Origin: Pseudomonas tremae
Lineage (GTDB): Bacteria > Pseudomonadota > Gammaproteobacteria > Pseudomonadales > Pseudomonadaceae
Length of the DNA stretch: 64,000 nt
Direction: 5' to 3'
Assembly: GCF_001401155.1 (NCBI RefSeq)
Contig: NZ_LJRO01000482.1
Span: 1-64,000, forward strand
The translations under genes were made by a program, and so were the position numbers. The notes under the pieces were generated by a model that worked only from the letters and a program-made list of their open reading frames with translations, made no database searches and had not been told where the DNA came from. How positions within the stretch are numbered: the first letter of the stretch is position 1; each line of letters starts with the position of its first letter. This document shows positions 25,726 through 34,641 of the stretch, piece after piece.

Positions 25726-27825
25726 TCAGCGAGAAGCGGGCGAGAGCGAATGAGGGGACTGGGTGGCGCGGACGTCCATTTGTACGATCTGGTTGAGCAA
25801 TGCCGGTACGTCGAGAATCAACGCCACCGCACCGCTGCCCAGAATCGTCGAGCCGCTGATTCCGCGCAGAGCGCCAAACAGCTTGCCCAAGGGTTTGATC
25901 ACGGTCTGGAATTCGCCGAGCAGGTCATCCACCACCAGCCCGGCCTTGTGTTCGGCGTAGCGCACTACCACCACGTTCTGGCGGCGTGCTGCGGGGCCTT
26001 CGTGGTTGAAGTGCTCGCGCAGGTAGACCAGCGGCAGTACCTCGCCACGCAGGTCCAGGTAGCCGTTGTCGCGGCTCGTCTGGCGATCCTGTTCATCCAG
26101 CTCGATGCATTCCTGAACCATGTCCAGCGGGATCACGTAAGTCGACTGGTCAATGCCGACCAGAAAACCGTTGATGATCGCCAGCGTCAGGGGCAGACGA
26201 ATGCGCACGATGGTGCCCTGGCCGGGCTGGCTGTCGAGGTCGACAGTGCCGCGCAGCAGGGTGATGTTGCGCTTGACCACGTCCATGCCGACGCCGCGCC
26301 CGGACAGGTTGGTGACGGCTTCGGCGGTAGAAAAACCAGGTTCGAAGATCAGGTTGTAGATTTCCTGATCGGTCAGGCTCGCACCGGCAGCCACCAGACC
26401 GCGCTGCTGGGCCTTGTCCAGAATGCGCTCGCGGTTGAGGCCGGCACCGTCATCGGCAATCTCTATGACGATACTGCCCGAGTCATGGTAGGCGTTCAGA
26501 CTCAAGTGGCCCTTGGCCGGTTTGCCAGCGGCGCGGCGGGCTTCGGCGCTTTCGATACCGTGGTCCATCGAGTTACGCAGCAGGTGCATCAGTGGGTCGC
26601 CGATCTTCTCGACAACCGTCTTGTCCAGTTCGGTTTCTGCGCCGTTGATGATCAGGTCGATATCCTTGCCCAGTTCCTGACTGACATCGCGCACCACCCG
26701 ACGAAATCGGTTGAAGGTGTCGCCGATCGGGATCATGCGCAGGTGCAGCGCGCCGTCGAGAATCTGCTCGACCAGCCCCGACACGGTCGAGCTGGCTTCC
26801 TGAAGCGGATCGTTGTCGCACGACTTGGCCAACAGGCTGGCGCCAGCGCTGGCAATCACCAGTTCGCCGACCAGGTTGATCAACTCGTCGAGCTTGTCGG
26901 CATTGACGCGCACATAACGTCCGTCCTTACTTTTCTGGTCGCCGCTCTGTGAGCGATCCACCACCGTCGCAATGCCAGGTTCTCGCGGCACCGCTCGCTG
27001 GTCGCCCAGCAGTTCGCCGCTTGCCACTACAGTGCTGCGCTCGTTCTGCGACACCAGTTCTGTGCCGACAGGCTCGGCATCTGCTTCGACTTGATCGATC
27101 AGGGTGATTTCCACTGCGCAGTCTTCACGCACGAAGTCGAATACTTCGTTGATTGCGGCGTGACCGGCAGCGGAGCGGAACTCGATCTCGAAACCCAGGT
27201 GACACGATTCCGGGTCCCACGATTCCACCGCTGGAATGCTGTCGGTGACGGTCGTGACCTTGACCATCTGCCCCAGCGTGTTGAGGTAACGCAGGAACGA
27301 CAGCGGGTCCATGCCATTGCGAAACACATCCACGCCGAAGCGCAGAGAGATATGCCATGACGCTTCGACTTCTTCGCCATCAGTGACGCCGGTTGCAGCA
27401 GCCTCGTCGGCAGCCTGGGTGGTGTCTGGTGCCTGATAGACCTGCAACGCCTGACGCAGCGCAGCTTCGCGCTCAAGAGCAGGCGGCTGAAGTTGCTCGC
27501 CCCGGCTGGCGACCACGTCGATCAGCTCGAGCATGTGATCACCGGACTTGAGCAGCACTGCGATCAGCTGTGCATCCACTGAAACGCTGCCTTCGCGCAG
27601 ACGATCCAGCACGTCCTCGACGATGTGGGTAAAACTCACGATCGGGGTCAGCCCGAACAATCCGGCCGAACCCTTGATGGTGTGTGCTGCACGAAAGACT
27701 GCGCCAATCGCGTCCACATCACCCGGTTCGCTTTCAAGTTGCAGGAGGGATTCCTCCATCGCCTGCAACAGCTCTCGCGCTTCGACGATAAACGTCTGCT
27801 GAGCCTGATCGAGGTTAATGCTCAC
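25726..27825 (-). CDS. cheA: Chemotaxis histidine kinase CheA
   Basis: A 699-residue kinase. P1 phosphotransfer domain with His48 in AAHTIKGSAGLFGL; a P2-type region at about 150-260 (ISLRFGVDVFRNGMDPLSF) of the longer variety seen in secondary chemosensory systems; P3 dimerisation (VRVNADKLDELINLVGELV); P4 ATPase with LLRNSMDHGIE (N box), IADDGAG (G1) and LSGRGVGMDVV (G2); and C-terminal P5 CheW-like domain with VLPLVYLREHF. It phosphorylates CheY and CheB. Gene order STAS-cheA-receptor-cheW keeps the signalling core together. Confidence 0.95.
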   Translation of the reverse strand: MSINLDQAQQTFIVEARELLQAMEESLLQLESEPGDVDAIGAVFRAAHTIKGSAGLFGLTPIVSFTHIVEDVLDRLREGSVSVDAQLIAVLLKSGDHMLELIDVVASRGEQLQPPALEREAALRQALQVYQAPDTTQAADEAAATGVTDGEEVEASWHISLRFGVDVFRNGMDPLSFLRYLNTLGQMVKVTTVTDSIPAVESWDPESCHLGFEIEFRSAAGHAAINEVFDFVREDCAVEITLIDQVEADAEPVGTELVSQNERSTVVASGELLGDQRAVPREPGIATVVDRSQSGDQKSKDGRYVRVNADKLDELINLVGELVIASAGASLLAKSCDNDPLQEASSTVSGLVEQILDGALHLRMIPIGDTFNRFRRVVRDVSQELGKDIDLIINGAETELDKTVVEKIGDPLMHLLRNSMDHGIESAEARRAAGKPAKGHLSLNAYHDSGSIVIEIADDGAGLNRERILDKAQQRGLVAAGASLTDQEIYNLIFEPGFSTAEAVTNLSGRGVGMDVVKRNITLLRGTVDLDSQPGQGTIVRIRLPLTLAIINGFLVGIDQSTYVIPLDMVQECIELDEQDRQTSRDNGYLDLRGEVLPLVYLREHFNHEGPAARRQNVVVVRYAEHKAGLVVDDLLGEFQTVIKPLGKLFGALRGISGSTILGSGAVALILDVPALLNQIVQMDVRATQSPHSLSPASR

Positions 27826-27872
27826 ATTGACTTCCTATGTCCAACTACTCGGCAATGCTGCCAATAGGTGCG

Positions 27873-28163
27873 CTACAGCACGACGCCCGGGTTGCATAAC
27901 TCGAAGGTTTCCGTCACGGCCTTGCTCTGGCCGGTCATGTGCAGCGCTGTGCCGTTTTTTTCGGCCTCGCGCTGAATGACCGCGAGCAATTGCAGTCCCG
28001 CGCCATCCATTTCGGTTACTTGCGACAGGTCGACGTCCAGTCTTGCGGCTGTGCCGACCTGCGGCAGTATTCGGGCGGCGAGTTCGGTGACGGTGTAGAT
28101 CGTCAACTCGCCTTCGATCTGCACGCGGGCGGCGTCTTGGCTGGTCTCTGCAGATGTCGTCAT
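27873..28163 (-). CDS. STAS-domain protein
   Basis: A 96-residue single STAS domain like anti-sigma-factor antagonists. The core LDVDLSQVTEMDGAGLQLL contains the conserved position where the SpoIIAA family has a phosphorylatable Ser; here it is Asp-Gly (MDGAGL), so regulation by Ser phosphorylation is unlikely. Placed between cheY and cheA, it may couple the chemosensory system to another output or to array assembly. Such STAS genes recur in non-flagellar Pseudomonas chemosensory clusters. Confidence 0.85.
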   Translation of the reverse strand: MTTSAETSQDAARVQIEGELTIYTVTELAARILPQVGTAARLDVDLSQVTEMDGAGLQLLAVIQREAEKNGTALHMTGQSKAVTETFELCNPGVVL

Positions 28164-28186
28164 GCTGACCTCCAGGGCCGTCGGTC

Positions 28187-28555
28187 TCAGGGCAGGATCA
28201 GCTTGGATACGGCGGCCAGCATTTGTGCTGGCTGAAATGGCTTCACCACCCAGGCTTTTGCACCGGCGGCCTGACCCTCGGCCTTTTTCGATTCCTGAGA
28301 CTCGGTGGTCAGCATGATGATGGGGGTGAACTTGTAACTGGCCAGCTTCTTCACCTCTTTGACGAAGGTGATTCCATCCATGTTCGGCATGTTGACGTCG
28401 CTGATGATCAGGTGCACTTTCTGCCCTGTCAGCTTGCCCAGTGCATCCTTACCGTCGCTGGCTTCGATGACATCGTATCCGGCACTTTTCAGAGCAATGC
28501 CGACGACCTGCCGGACACTGCTTGAATCGTCGACCACCAATACACTCTTAGCCAT
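28187..28555 (-). CDS. cheY: CheY-type response regulator
   Basis: A 122-residue single receiver domain with no output domain. Acidic pair VVDDSSS, phospho-Asp53 in LIISDVNMPNMDG, Thr in MLTTESQ and Lys in WVVKPFQ. Likely substrate of the CheA encoded downstream. Whether it acts on a flagellar motor or as a phosphate sink or other output cannot be decided from sequence. Ten bases separate it from the receptor-like gene before it. Confidence 0.92.
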   Translation of the reverse strand: MAKSVLVVDDSSSVRQVVGIALKSAGYDVIEASDGKDALGKLTGQKVHLIISDVNMPNMDGITFVKEVKKLASYKFTPIIMLTTESQESKKAEGQAAGAKAWVVKPFQPAQMLAAVSKLILP

Positions 28556-28564
28556 GATCTACTC

Positions 28565-29782
28565 CTAGAAGAATGTGATTTCCTGCGAATTCTGCTGCGC
28601 AGCCGATTCGCCGCGGTGTGTACGGCGTTGTTCATCGGTTGCGTAGGTGGACTCCATGCGTGCCAGCCATTGTCGCGCGTCGATGGCAACGGCTTCGTCC
28701 GGGGACTGACTGGCCTGTAGCAGGTGCGCATAAAGAGAGTCGATGTTGTCGCGAACATGGGCCAGGATCTGGCTGACCCTGTCCTGAAACTGCAGGCTGA
28801 CCAGCACTTCGGTCATCTCGTCGCGAATACCGTAGCTTTCCTGTTTCAGCAGGTCGGCGGATTCGGCCAGACGTCCGGTAATGCTCTGGAAGCGCTCCAG
28901 CACGTTCTGGATGCCTTGCTCGGAGGCTGTAACGGAATGGCTGTCCTGATCGGCACCGCTGGAGGCGGCTTGCACCAGTTGCGTAATGGCGTTGTTGATG
29001 ATGTCGACCTTGGCCGACATCTGCTGGCCGGTTTCGCTGGACTTGCTGGACAGGCTGCGCACGGCGTCGGCCACTACCGCAAAACCGCGTCCCGCTTCGC
29101 CCGCGCGGGCGGCTTCGATGGCAGCGTTGAGGGCCAGCAGGTTGGTCTGCGCAGCAATGGCGGCCACGTCGGCGGCCATGGTGCGCAATTCGCCTGTGTA
29201 GGCAGTGAGGCCGCGAACCTGGGAAAGCGTCTGGTCACGACTGGCTTGTGTGGCCTTGAGCGAGTCGATCACCTGAGTCAGCTCGCTGTCGCTCTGCGAC
29301 AGCGCTTTCAACGCGCCGTCGGCATTCTGTCCGTCCAGTTCGCCGGCTGCGTGCTGCGAAGCCTGCACCGTATCCTGCAAACGTTCGGAAATCCCCATGA
29401 ACCGGGTGGTCAACGCGACGATGGCGGTTTCGGTCTGCTCGCGCGAGCTTTCGACCTGCTTGACCCAGATCGGCATCGCACCGAGCAGTACCTCATTAAT
29501 CTGAGTACTGGCGGCCATCGCGGTGGTTTGAGCGTTGTGCGTGTGTTGGTGATCCAGCGCCTGAGCGACGGCCAGATTCACTTTGTCGGCCTGCGAGCGG
29601 GCTGCCCAGAAACCGGCACCGACACCCACCGCGATCAGCACAGCACTGGCGAAAAGATTGTCTGGCGCTGTGCCCGACTGGACGAACAGCCAGGCGACGG
29701 CGGGGATGACAGGAATCAACGGGAACCAGACGAAACGCGGATGGGCTTGTACTGGCGGGGTGCGGAGTTGATTCGACATCAT
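28565..29782 (-). CDS. Receptor-like MCP signalling protein without ligand domain or HAMP
   Basis: A 405-residue protein, first gene of the chemosensory operon. Two membrane helices close together (about 18-35 and 43-61) with only a very short loop between them, so there is no periplasmic sensor. There is no recognisable HAMP. The MCP signalling domain has the tip (AQTNLLALNAAIEAARAGE). The tail ends NSQEITFF, aromatic at the end but not the x-F-x-x-F pattern. It could sense membrane state or act as an array scaffold. ATG at 29782 or 29779. Confidence 0.85.
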   Translation of the reverse strand: MMSNQLRTPPVQAHPRFVWFPLIPVIPAVAWLFVQSGTAPDNLFASAVLIAVGVGAGFWAARSQADKVNLAVAQALDHQHTHNAQTTAMAASTQINEVLLGAMPIWVKQVESSREQTETAIVALTTRFMGISERLQDTVQASQHAAGELDGQNADGALKALSQSDSELTQVIDSLKATQASRDQTLSQVRGLTAYTGELRTMAADVAAIAAQTNLLALNAAIEAARAGEAGRGFAVVADAVRSLSSKSSETGQQMSAKVDIINNAITQLVQAASSGADQDSHSVTASEQGIQNVLERFQSITGRLAESADLLKQESYGIRDEMTEVLVSLQFQDRVSQILAHVRDNIDSLYAHLLQASQSPDEAVAIDARQWLARMESTYATDEQRRTHRGESAAQQNSQEITFF

Positions 29783-30122
29783 GGGTTCGATCCTTGAACA
29801 GTGCTACTACGATTAACAACTGTAAGGTTATCTGCGTGATCGCGACGAACTTGATAGCCACGTCAACGCCTTCCGTCCGTTAGGCCATACGGAAAGCTAT
29901 AACTGTTAAAAATAGCTGTTATTGCGAGGACGGCAAGTCAGCACGAGAATCGTGCCGGACGCTTGTAGTTCGTGGCGTGGCGGGGCAGGTGGGGCGAGGG
30001 TTGGATCGTAGCTCGCGTTTGGAGAGCTGACTCATCTCGTAACACTCTGCGCCGCCGCATGCAGCGCAGAGCCTGGTAAACAGCGTGCCAACCCCGACAG
30101 GCATTGGCACAGGTGCTACAGG
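29783..30122. other. Intergenic region with imperfect palindromes
   Basis: This lies between the chemosensory operon start and the end of ndh. It should hold the che operon promoter. Near 30047-30075 CTCTGCGC and GCGCAGAG form an inverted repeat, followed by paired TGCCAA/GGCATTGGCA segments. These resemble the short GC-rich palindromic repeats common between P. syringae genes. No gene recognised. Confidence 0.4.
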
Positions 30123-31421
30123 TTAGTGCAGCTTCATCCGTGGCTCGGTGCCTTTGCCGATTTTGCTGCCCAGCATCAGCATCAGGGTGCGGAAGGCGCC
30201 ATACAGCGCCATCTGGTGCATGCGATACAGCGACACGTAGAACATCCTCGCGAGCCAGCCTTCGAGCATTACGCTGCCCATCAAGTTACCCATCAGATTG
30301 CCGACCGCCGAAAAGCTCGACAGGGAAATCAACGAGCCGTAGTCCTTGTAGGTGTACTCCGGCAGTGTCTTGCCTTCGATCCGCAGACGCAGCGATTTGG
30401 CCAGCAAAGACGCCTGCTGATGAGCCGCTTGAGCGCGAGGCGGAACATTGCGGTCGGTGCCTTTTTGCGGGCAGGCCGCGCAGTCGCCGAAGGCAAAGAT
30501 ATTTTCGTCGCGGGTGGTCTGTAGCGTCGGCAGCACTTGCAACTGATTGATGCGGTTGCTCTCCAGCCCATCCAGCTCATGCAGGAAGGCCGGGGCACGG
30601 ATACCCGCCGCCCAGACTTTCAAACTCGCAGGAATGACTTCCCCGGTCGCCGTGATCAAACCGTCTGCCGTCACCTCACTCACGGCAGCGTTTGTCAGCA
30701 CTGTCACGCCCAGTTTTTCAAGCGTCTTGTGGACTGGCGCACCGATACGTTCAGGCAGTGCCGGCAACACTCGCGGACCGGCCTCTATCACCGTGATGCG
30801 CAGGTTTTCAGGCTTTATCTGGCCCAGCCCGTAAGCCGCCAGCTCGTGCGCCGCGTTGTGCAGCTCTGCCGCCAGCTCTACGCCGGTAGCCCCAGCGCCA
30901 ACGATGGCGACGGTGATTTCCCGGGTGCTGTCGGCCTGACCTGCGTGGGCGCGCAGGTAGTGGTTGAGCAGTTGCTGATGGAAGCGCTCGGCCTGCTTGC
31001 GACTGTCGAGAAACAGACAGTGCTCGGCAGCGCCTTTGGTGCCGAAATCATTGGTGGTGCTGCCGACTGCGATCACCAGCGAGTCATACTCCAGGCTGCG
31101 CGCCGGAACCAGCTCCACGCCCGTTTCATCCAGCGTGGCCGCCAGATGGATCTGACGGCTTGCACGGTCCAGCCCGGTCATGCGACCGAGCTGAAACTGA
31201 AAGTTGTTCCACTTGGCCTGCGCCACGTAATTCAGCTCGTCCTCATACGAGTTGAGCGAACCTGCAGCCACCTCGTGCAACAGTGGTTTCCAGATATGTG
31301 TCAGGTTGGCGTCCACCAGCGTGACAATTGCCGTGCCTTTTTTGCCCAGGGTTTTACCCAGACTGGTAGCCAGCTCCAGACCGCCAGCGCCTCCGCCAAC
31401 GATAACAATACGGTGCGTCAT
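30123..31421 (-). CDS. ndh: Type II NADH dehydrogenase
   Basis: A 432-residue membrane-associated flavoenzyme that oxidises NADH and reduces ubiquinone without pumping protons. FAD motif IVIVGGGAGGLELATSLGK at the N-terminus; second dinucleotide fold for NADH, VAIVGAGATGVELAAELH, near residue 170; FAFGDCAACP near 305 contacts FAD. The C-terminal about 60 residues are basic and amphipathic (membrane attachment), ending EPRMKLH. Length and motifs match Ndh of Pseudomonas. The gene stands alone, separated from the MOSC gene by about 220 bases. Confidence 0.93.
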   Translation of the reverse strand: MTHRIVIVGGGAGGLELATSLGKTLGKKGTAIVTLVDANLTHIWKPLLHEVAAGSLNSYEDELNYVAQAKWNNFQFQLGRMTGLDRASRQIHLAATLDETGVELVPARSLEYDSLVIAVGSTTNDFGTKGAAEHCLFLDSRKQAERFHQQLLNHYLRAHAGQADSTREITVAIVGAGATGVELAAELHNAAHELAAYGLGQIKPENLRITVIEAGPRVLPALPERIGAPVHKTLEKLGVTVLTNAAVSEVTADGLITATGEVIPASLKVWAAGIRAPAFLHELDGLESNRINQLQVLPTLQTTRDENIFAFGDCAACPQKGTDRNVPPRAQAAHQQASLLAKSLRLRIEGKTLPEYTYKDYGSLISLSSFSAVGNLMGNLMGSVMLEGWLARMFYVSLYRMHQMALYGAFRTLMLMLGSKIGKGTEPRMKLH

Positions 31422-31638
31422 AAGGATTACTCGGAAGGTTTAAGAAATTCGGGGGAAGCTCGATCTGCGCGAGCGCCAGGCAGCTCATAGCGTCAGATGG
31501 CTCGATAAAGCGGTTCATTACGGCAGTGCCTGTATCAGGAGCGAAATGCGCTCGACTGGCTGCCAAGTGGCCTGAAGGTACTCTTCGACACGCCTTTGCG
31601 GTGTGGGGTTCAGCAGGCTGATCACTTTATGCGTCGTC

Positions 31639-32172
31639 TCAGGCGTGCGGTCGCACAGGGGGCCAGGCATCGGTGATTTCCAGTGGCTCGACCTGCAAGG
31701 TGTCGTCCAGGCGGATGATGCCGCTTTGTAACACTCGCGCAGTAATTCCGCCATGCCCACGCACCGCCTGAAAGGTGCCGTGGCCAAGGCGTTGCTCAAG
31801 CTTTGCGCACGGCTGGCACCAGCCAGTGGTTTCGAAAATGGCCTGGCCAATCCTGAAGCGCCGGTGCTTGAGGCTGAACAGATTGATGCCGCTGATCACC
31901 AGATTGCGGCGCAAGTCCTGCGGCACGATGGGGTTGTCGGCAGACCGGCTCAGCAAAGAACCGACCACAGCCAGGTGCTCCCACTGAATCAGCGTGACCT
32001 GCCGCGCATTGCGTGGGCCGGGCCGTGAGTGATCACCGGTCAGGCCAGCCTCGCGACGCGCTTCCACCGCATCCAGCTCAATCATCTCGGCACGCGACTC
32101 TGGACGCACACCGATCCAGCGCACGCGGCCTTGTTGAGGCACATCGGCCAGCAATTCCTGAAAAGGGCTCAT
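31639..32172 (-). CDS. MOSC-domain protein
   Basis: A 177-residue protein with a MOSC (molybdenum cofactor sulfurase C-terminal) domain, related to YiiM-type proteins. Conserved parts: GLTGDHSRPG, RQVTLIQWEHL, LRRNLVISGINLFSL, and the Cys-containing GWCQPCAKLEQRLG, where a Cys is expected to bind or carry sulfur. Family members act on metal-sulfur or N-hydroxylated substrates with molybdenum cofactor; the substrate here is unknown. Its ATG overlaps the stop of the DUF1780 gene, placing it last in the pilB-to-MOSC run. Confidence 0.88.
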   Translation of the reverse strand: MSPFQELLADVPQQGRVRWIGVRPESRAEMIELDAVEARREAGLTGDHSRPGPRNARQVTLIQWEHLAVVGSLLSRSADNPIVPQDLRRNLVISGINLFSLKHRRFRIGQAIFETTGWCQPCAKLEQRLGHGTFQAVRGHGGITARVLQSGIIRLDDTLQVEPLEITDAWPPVRPHA

Positions 32173-32798
32173 AGACTGATTCCAACATCGAAAACGACAC
32201 TGCGGCCCAAGTTGGTACGCAGAAAATCCGGGGCACCCGGATGCGCGAACAATACCCGGGCAAACGTCGGCCCCACCAGCGATAGCGAGCGCCAGCCCTG
32301 TCGCAGGTATTCGGTCGGCGGAGGAAAGTGACTGTTCAGGTCGAGCACTTCACGCTTGAGACTGGCAAACGCAATGATATCCAGCTCACCCAGATCAATG
32401 CCGCGTTCGCGATAGTTGGTGGATTTCTTGCGCAGGGTAGGGGCGAGTCGGTGCAACAGTTCGGAGGCAGGAATGCGTTTGGGCTTGGCTTCCCGGCGCA
32501 CCAGTTGGCTCAGCGAAAACGCGCTTCGTCGTCGCTGCAACTCTTCACGCCACTCGTCATTCAGGCGGCGCCCCTCATCCAGCACGAAAAACACCTCGAA
32601 ACGCCCGTCACGAAACAGTACGTCGGGCGGCTCCTGACTGGCAGGCGTGAAGTCCTCGTTGCGGTGCGCAATGTTCAGCCCCTGCAACAACCGCTGACAA
32701 ACCCAACGCTCACGCTCCCACTTCCGCGCATTGGACAGAAAGGCATTGGCTTGTTCGGCCTGGATCGTCAACAGGCGCAGGTAGTCTGAGTCATCCAT
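32169..32798 (-). CDS. DUF1780 family protein
   Basis: About 209 residues, matching the conserved Pseudomonas DUF1780 family in character: MDDSDYLRLLTIQAEQANAF, RKWERERWVCQRLL, PPDVLFRDGRFEVFFVLDEG and GELDIIAFASLKREVL. It is soluble. Motifs such as the Asp/Glu-rich DVLF...FEVFFVLDEG suggest a nuclease-like fold, but this is inference. Start ATG 32798 begins the conserved region; the open frame to 32945 is not used. It overlaps the MOSC gene by four bases and follows yacG. Confidence 0.8.
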   Translation of the reverse strand: MDDSDYLRLLTIQAEQANAFLSNARKWERERWVCQRLLQGLNIAHRNEDFTPASQEPPDVLFRDGRFEVFFVLDEGRRLNDEWREELQRRRSAFSLSQLVRREAKPKRIPASELLHRLAPTLRKKSTNYRERGIDLGELDIIAFASLKREVLDLNSHFPPPTEYLRQGWRSLSLVGPTFARVLFAHPGAPDFLRTNLGRSVVFDVGISL

Positions 32799-32941
32799 AG
32801 GGCCAAGCTTAGCGTTCAAGTTGCCATGACTGGAAGAGCCAATGCAGAAGGGGAGGCTGGCAATTCGCTTTTTACGCTTGCGGCGCCCTGACGTGTCGCT
32901 GAAATACAGCCTTCGCGAGCTTAAATTCCCGCTTTTGAGCC

Positions 32942-33151
32942 TCAATGCCCCCTGTGTGGGGCCTCAAGGTCACCCGAAAACATCTCATCCTCGGCATCCG
33001 GGCTCACTGGAATTGCATGCTCTTCAGAAGCCCACGCCCCAAGATCAATCAGTTTGCAGCGCTCGGAACAAAACGGACGGCTTGGGCTGGCTGCGCTCCA
33101 CTCCACTGGGGTGTCGCAGGTTGGGCATTGAACGGTCATTGGTTGGCTCAT
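32942..33151 (-). CDS. yacG: DNA gyrase inhibitor YacG
   Basis: A 69-residue zinc protein that binds GyrB and inhibits gyrase in E. coli. Zinc ligands: CPTC near residues 9-12 and CSERC near 28-32, followed by the family motif [16 protein letters not shown]. The acidic tail is disordered. It overlaps the coaE stop by four bases, as in many gammaproteobacteria where coaE and yacG are adjacent to pilD. Confidence 0.93.
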
Positions 33152-33771
33152 GATTGGCCTCCACGCAAAGTAAGGTAAAAGTGGTGCAGCCGCTCGACTT
33201 CGCTGACCAGCCAGTTGTGATCGCGGTCGTTGACCAGTATGTCATCGGCATGGCGCAGGCGGTCTTCACGCTGGATCTGCACCTTGAGAATGGCTTCGAC
33301 CTGCTCCTGGCTGGAACCGTCACGCAGCATCGTGCGTTCTATCTGCAAGCGCTGTGGCGCATCGATAACCAGCAGACGCTTCACCATCCGGGATTGCCCG
33401 GACTCGATCAGCAGTGGCGAAACCAGAATGGCGTACGGCGATTTGGCCTTGGCCAGATGACTGACGATTTCCTGATTGATCAGCGGGTGTAGCAGCGCTT
33501 CCAGCCAGCGTCGCTGCTCCGCGTTTTCGAAGATCAGCTTGCGCAGTGCGCCGCGATCCAGCTCGCCGCTGGCCTGCAATACGCCGTTGCCGAAATGTGT
33601 GGCTATCTGCTCAAGCGCAGGCCGCCCAGGCTCGACTACCCAGCGGGCGGCGTGGTCGGCATCCACGGTGTCAATGCCGAGGTTGATAAAGCACTGTGCC
33701 GCTGCACTTTTACCGCTACCAATGCCGCCAGTCAGGCCGAGAATCCAGGGTTTTTGATCAGGGTGGGTCAT
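33148..33771 (-). CDS. coaE: Dephospho-CoA kinase
   Basis: A 207-residue cytosolic enzyme for the last step of coenzyme A synthesis, phosphorylation of the ribose 3'-hydroxyl of dephospho-CoA by ATP. P-loop [16 protein letters not shown] at about residues 11-26, [13 protein letters not shown] next, and the C-terminal RQ-type lid region with [23 protein letters not shown] 33771 overlaps the pilD stop by four bases; the frame is open far upstream but antisense-free coding begins here. Confidence 0.95.
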
Positions 33772-34640
33772 CTGAAACCGGCAAACTGCATGTAAGAGTC
33801 GGTTATTTGACCACCCCAGAGCAAAGCGATCCACCCCGCAATGGCAAGATAAGGACCAAAGGGGATCGGCGTACCGCTTTCGACCCTGCGCACGCGCATC
33901 ATGATCCCCCCAAGCACTGCGCCCACCAGCGACGACAGCAGCACGGTCAGCGGCAGAATCTGCCAACCGCCCCACGCGCCAAGCATGGCCAGCAGTTTGA
34001 AATCGCCATAACCCATGCCTTCCTTGCCGGTCACCAGCTTGAACAGCCAAAACACCGACCACAGCGCCAGATATCCCGCCACAGCACCCCAGAGCGCATC
34101 ATTTAGCGATGTGAACAGCCCAAAGTCGTTAACAATCAGGCCCAACCACAACAATGGCAGCACCAGAGAGTCAGGCAACAGCTGATGATCGGCATCGATC
34201 AGACTCATCGCCAGCAATCCCCAGCTCAACACCAACATGGCTGCAGCCTGCCAGCCAAAGCCAAAATGCCAGGCGACATAGGCCGACAAAACTGCGCAGG
34301 TCAGCTCGACCAACGGGTAGCGTTTGCTGATCGGCGCTTTGCATTGCGAGCATTTGCCACGCAGCAACAGGTAGCTGAGGATCGGCAGGTTTTCCCACGG
34401 GCGTATCTTGTGCGCGCAGTGCGGGCAGCTGGAACGGGGTCGGTTCAGGTTGAAAACGGGCTGGTCCTGTTCGGCGGGGAGGCCGAGCATTTCACGGGAT
34501 TGTGCTTTCCAGTCGCGCTCCATCATTTTTGGCAAGCGGTAGACGACTACGTTCAGGAAGCTTCCTATGATCAAGCCGAGAATGCAGCAGGTGGTAACGA
34601 AGGCCAAGGGGGAGCTGGCCAGGAGGTCGAGGAGGGGCAT
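33768..34640 (-). CDS. pilD: Type IV prepilin peptidase/N-methyltransferase
   Basis: A 290-residue inner-membrane enzyme that cuts the leader of PilA and other prepilins and methylates the new N-terminal Phe. Zinc-ribbon-like Cys pairs are present in the cytoplasmic loop (CPHCAHKI and CSQCKAP). Two catalytic Asp residues lie in SLIDADHQLLPD and GMGYGDFKLL, the GxGD protease signature. About seven to eight membrane helices. ATG 34640 follows GGAGG-type sequence. It is encoded between pilC and coaE. Confidence 0.95.
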   Translation of the reverse strand: MPLLDLLASSPLAFVTTCCILGLIIGSFLNVVVYRLPKMMERDWKAQSREMLGLPAEQDQPVFNLNRPRSSCPHCAHKIRPWENLPILSYLLLRGKCSQCKAPISKRYPLVELTCAVLSAYVAWHFGFGWQAAAMLVLSWGLLAMSLIDADHQLLPDSLVLPLLWLGLIVNDFGLFTSLNDALWGAVAGYLALWSVFWLFKLVTGKEGMGYGDFKLLAMLGAWGGWQILPLTVLLSSLVGAVLGGIMMRVRRVESGTPIPFGPYLAIAGWIALLWGGQITDSYMQFAGFR

Positions 34641-34641
34641 G

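Noticed and set aside
25750..26952. A 400-codon plus-strand open frame opposite cheA
   Set aside because: Antisense to the CheA P3-P5 region, where all kinase motifs are present.
27873..28163. STAS protein considered as a SpoIIAA-type anti-anti-sigma factor
   Set aside because: The conserved Ser is replaced in MDGAGL and no anti-sigma kinase gene is present, so the specific role is not assigned.
28724..29797. A 357-codon plus-strand open frame opposite the first chemosensory gene
   Set aside because: Shadow of the MCP-type signalling domain; no independent start signal.
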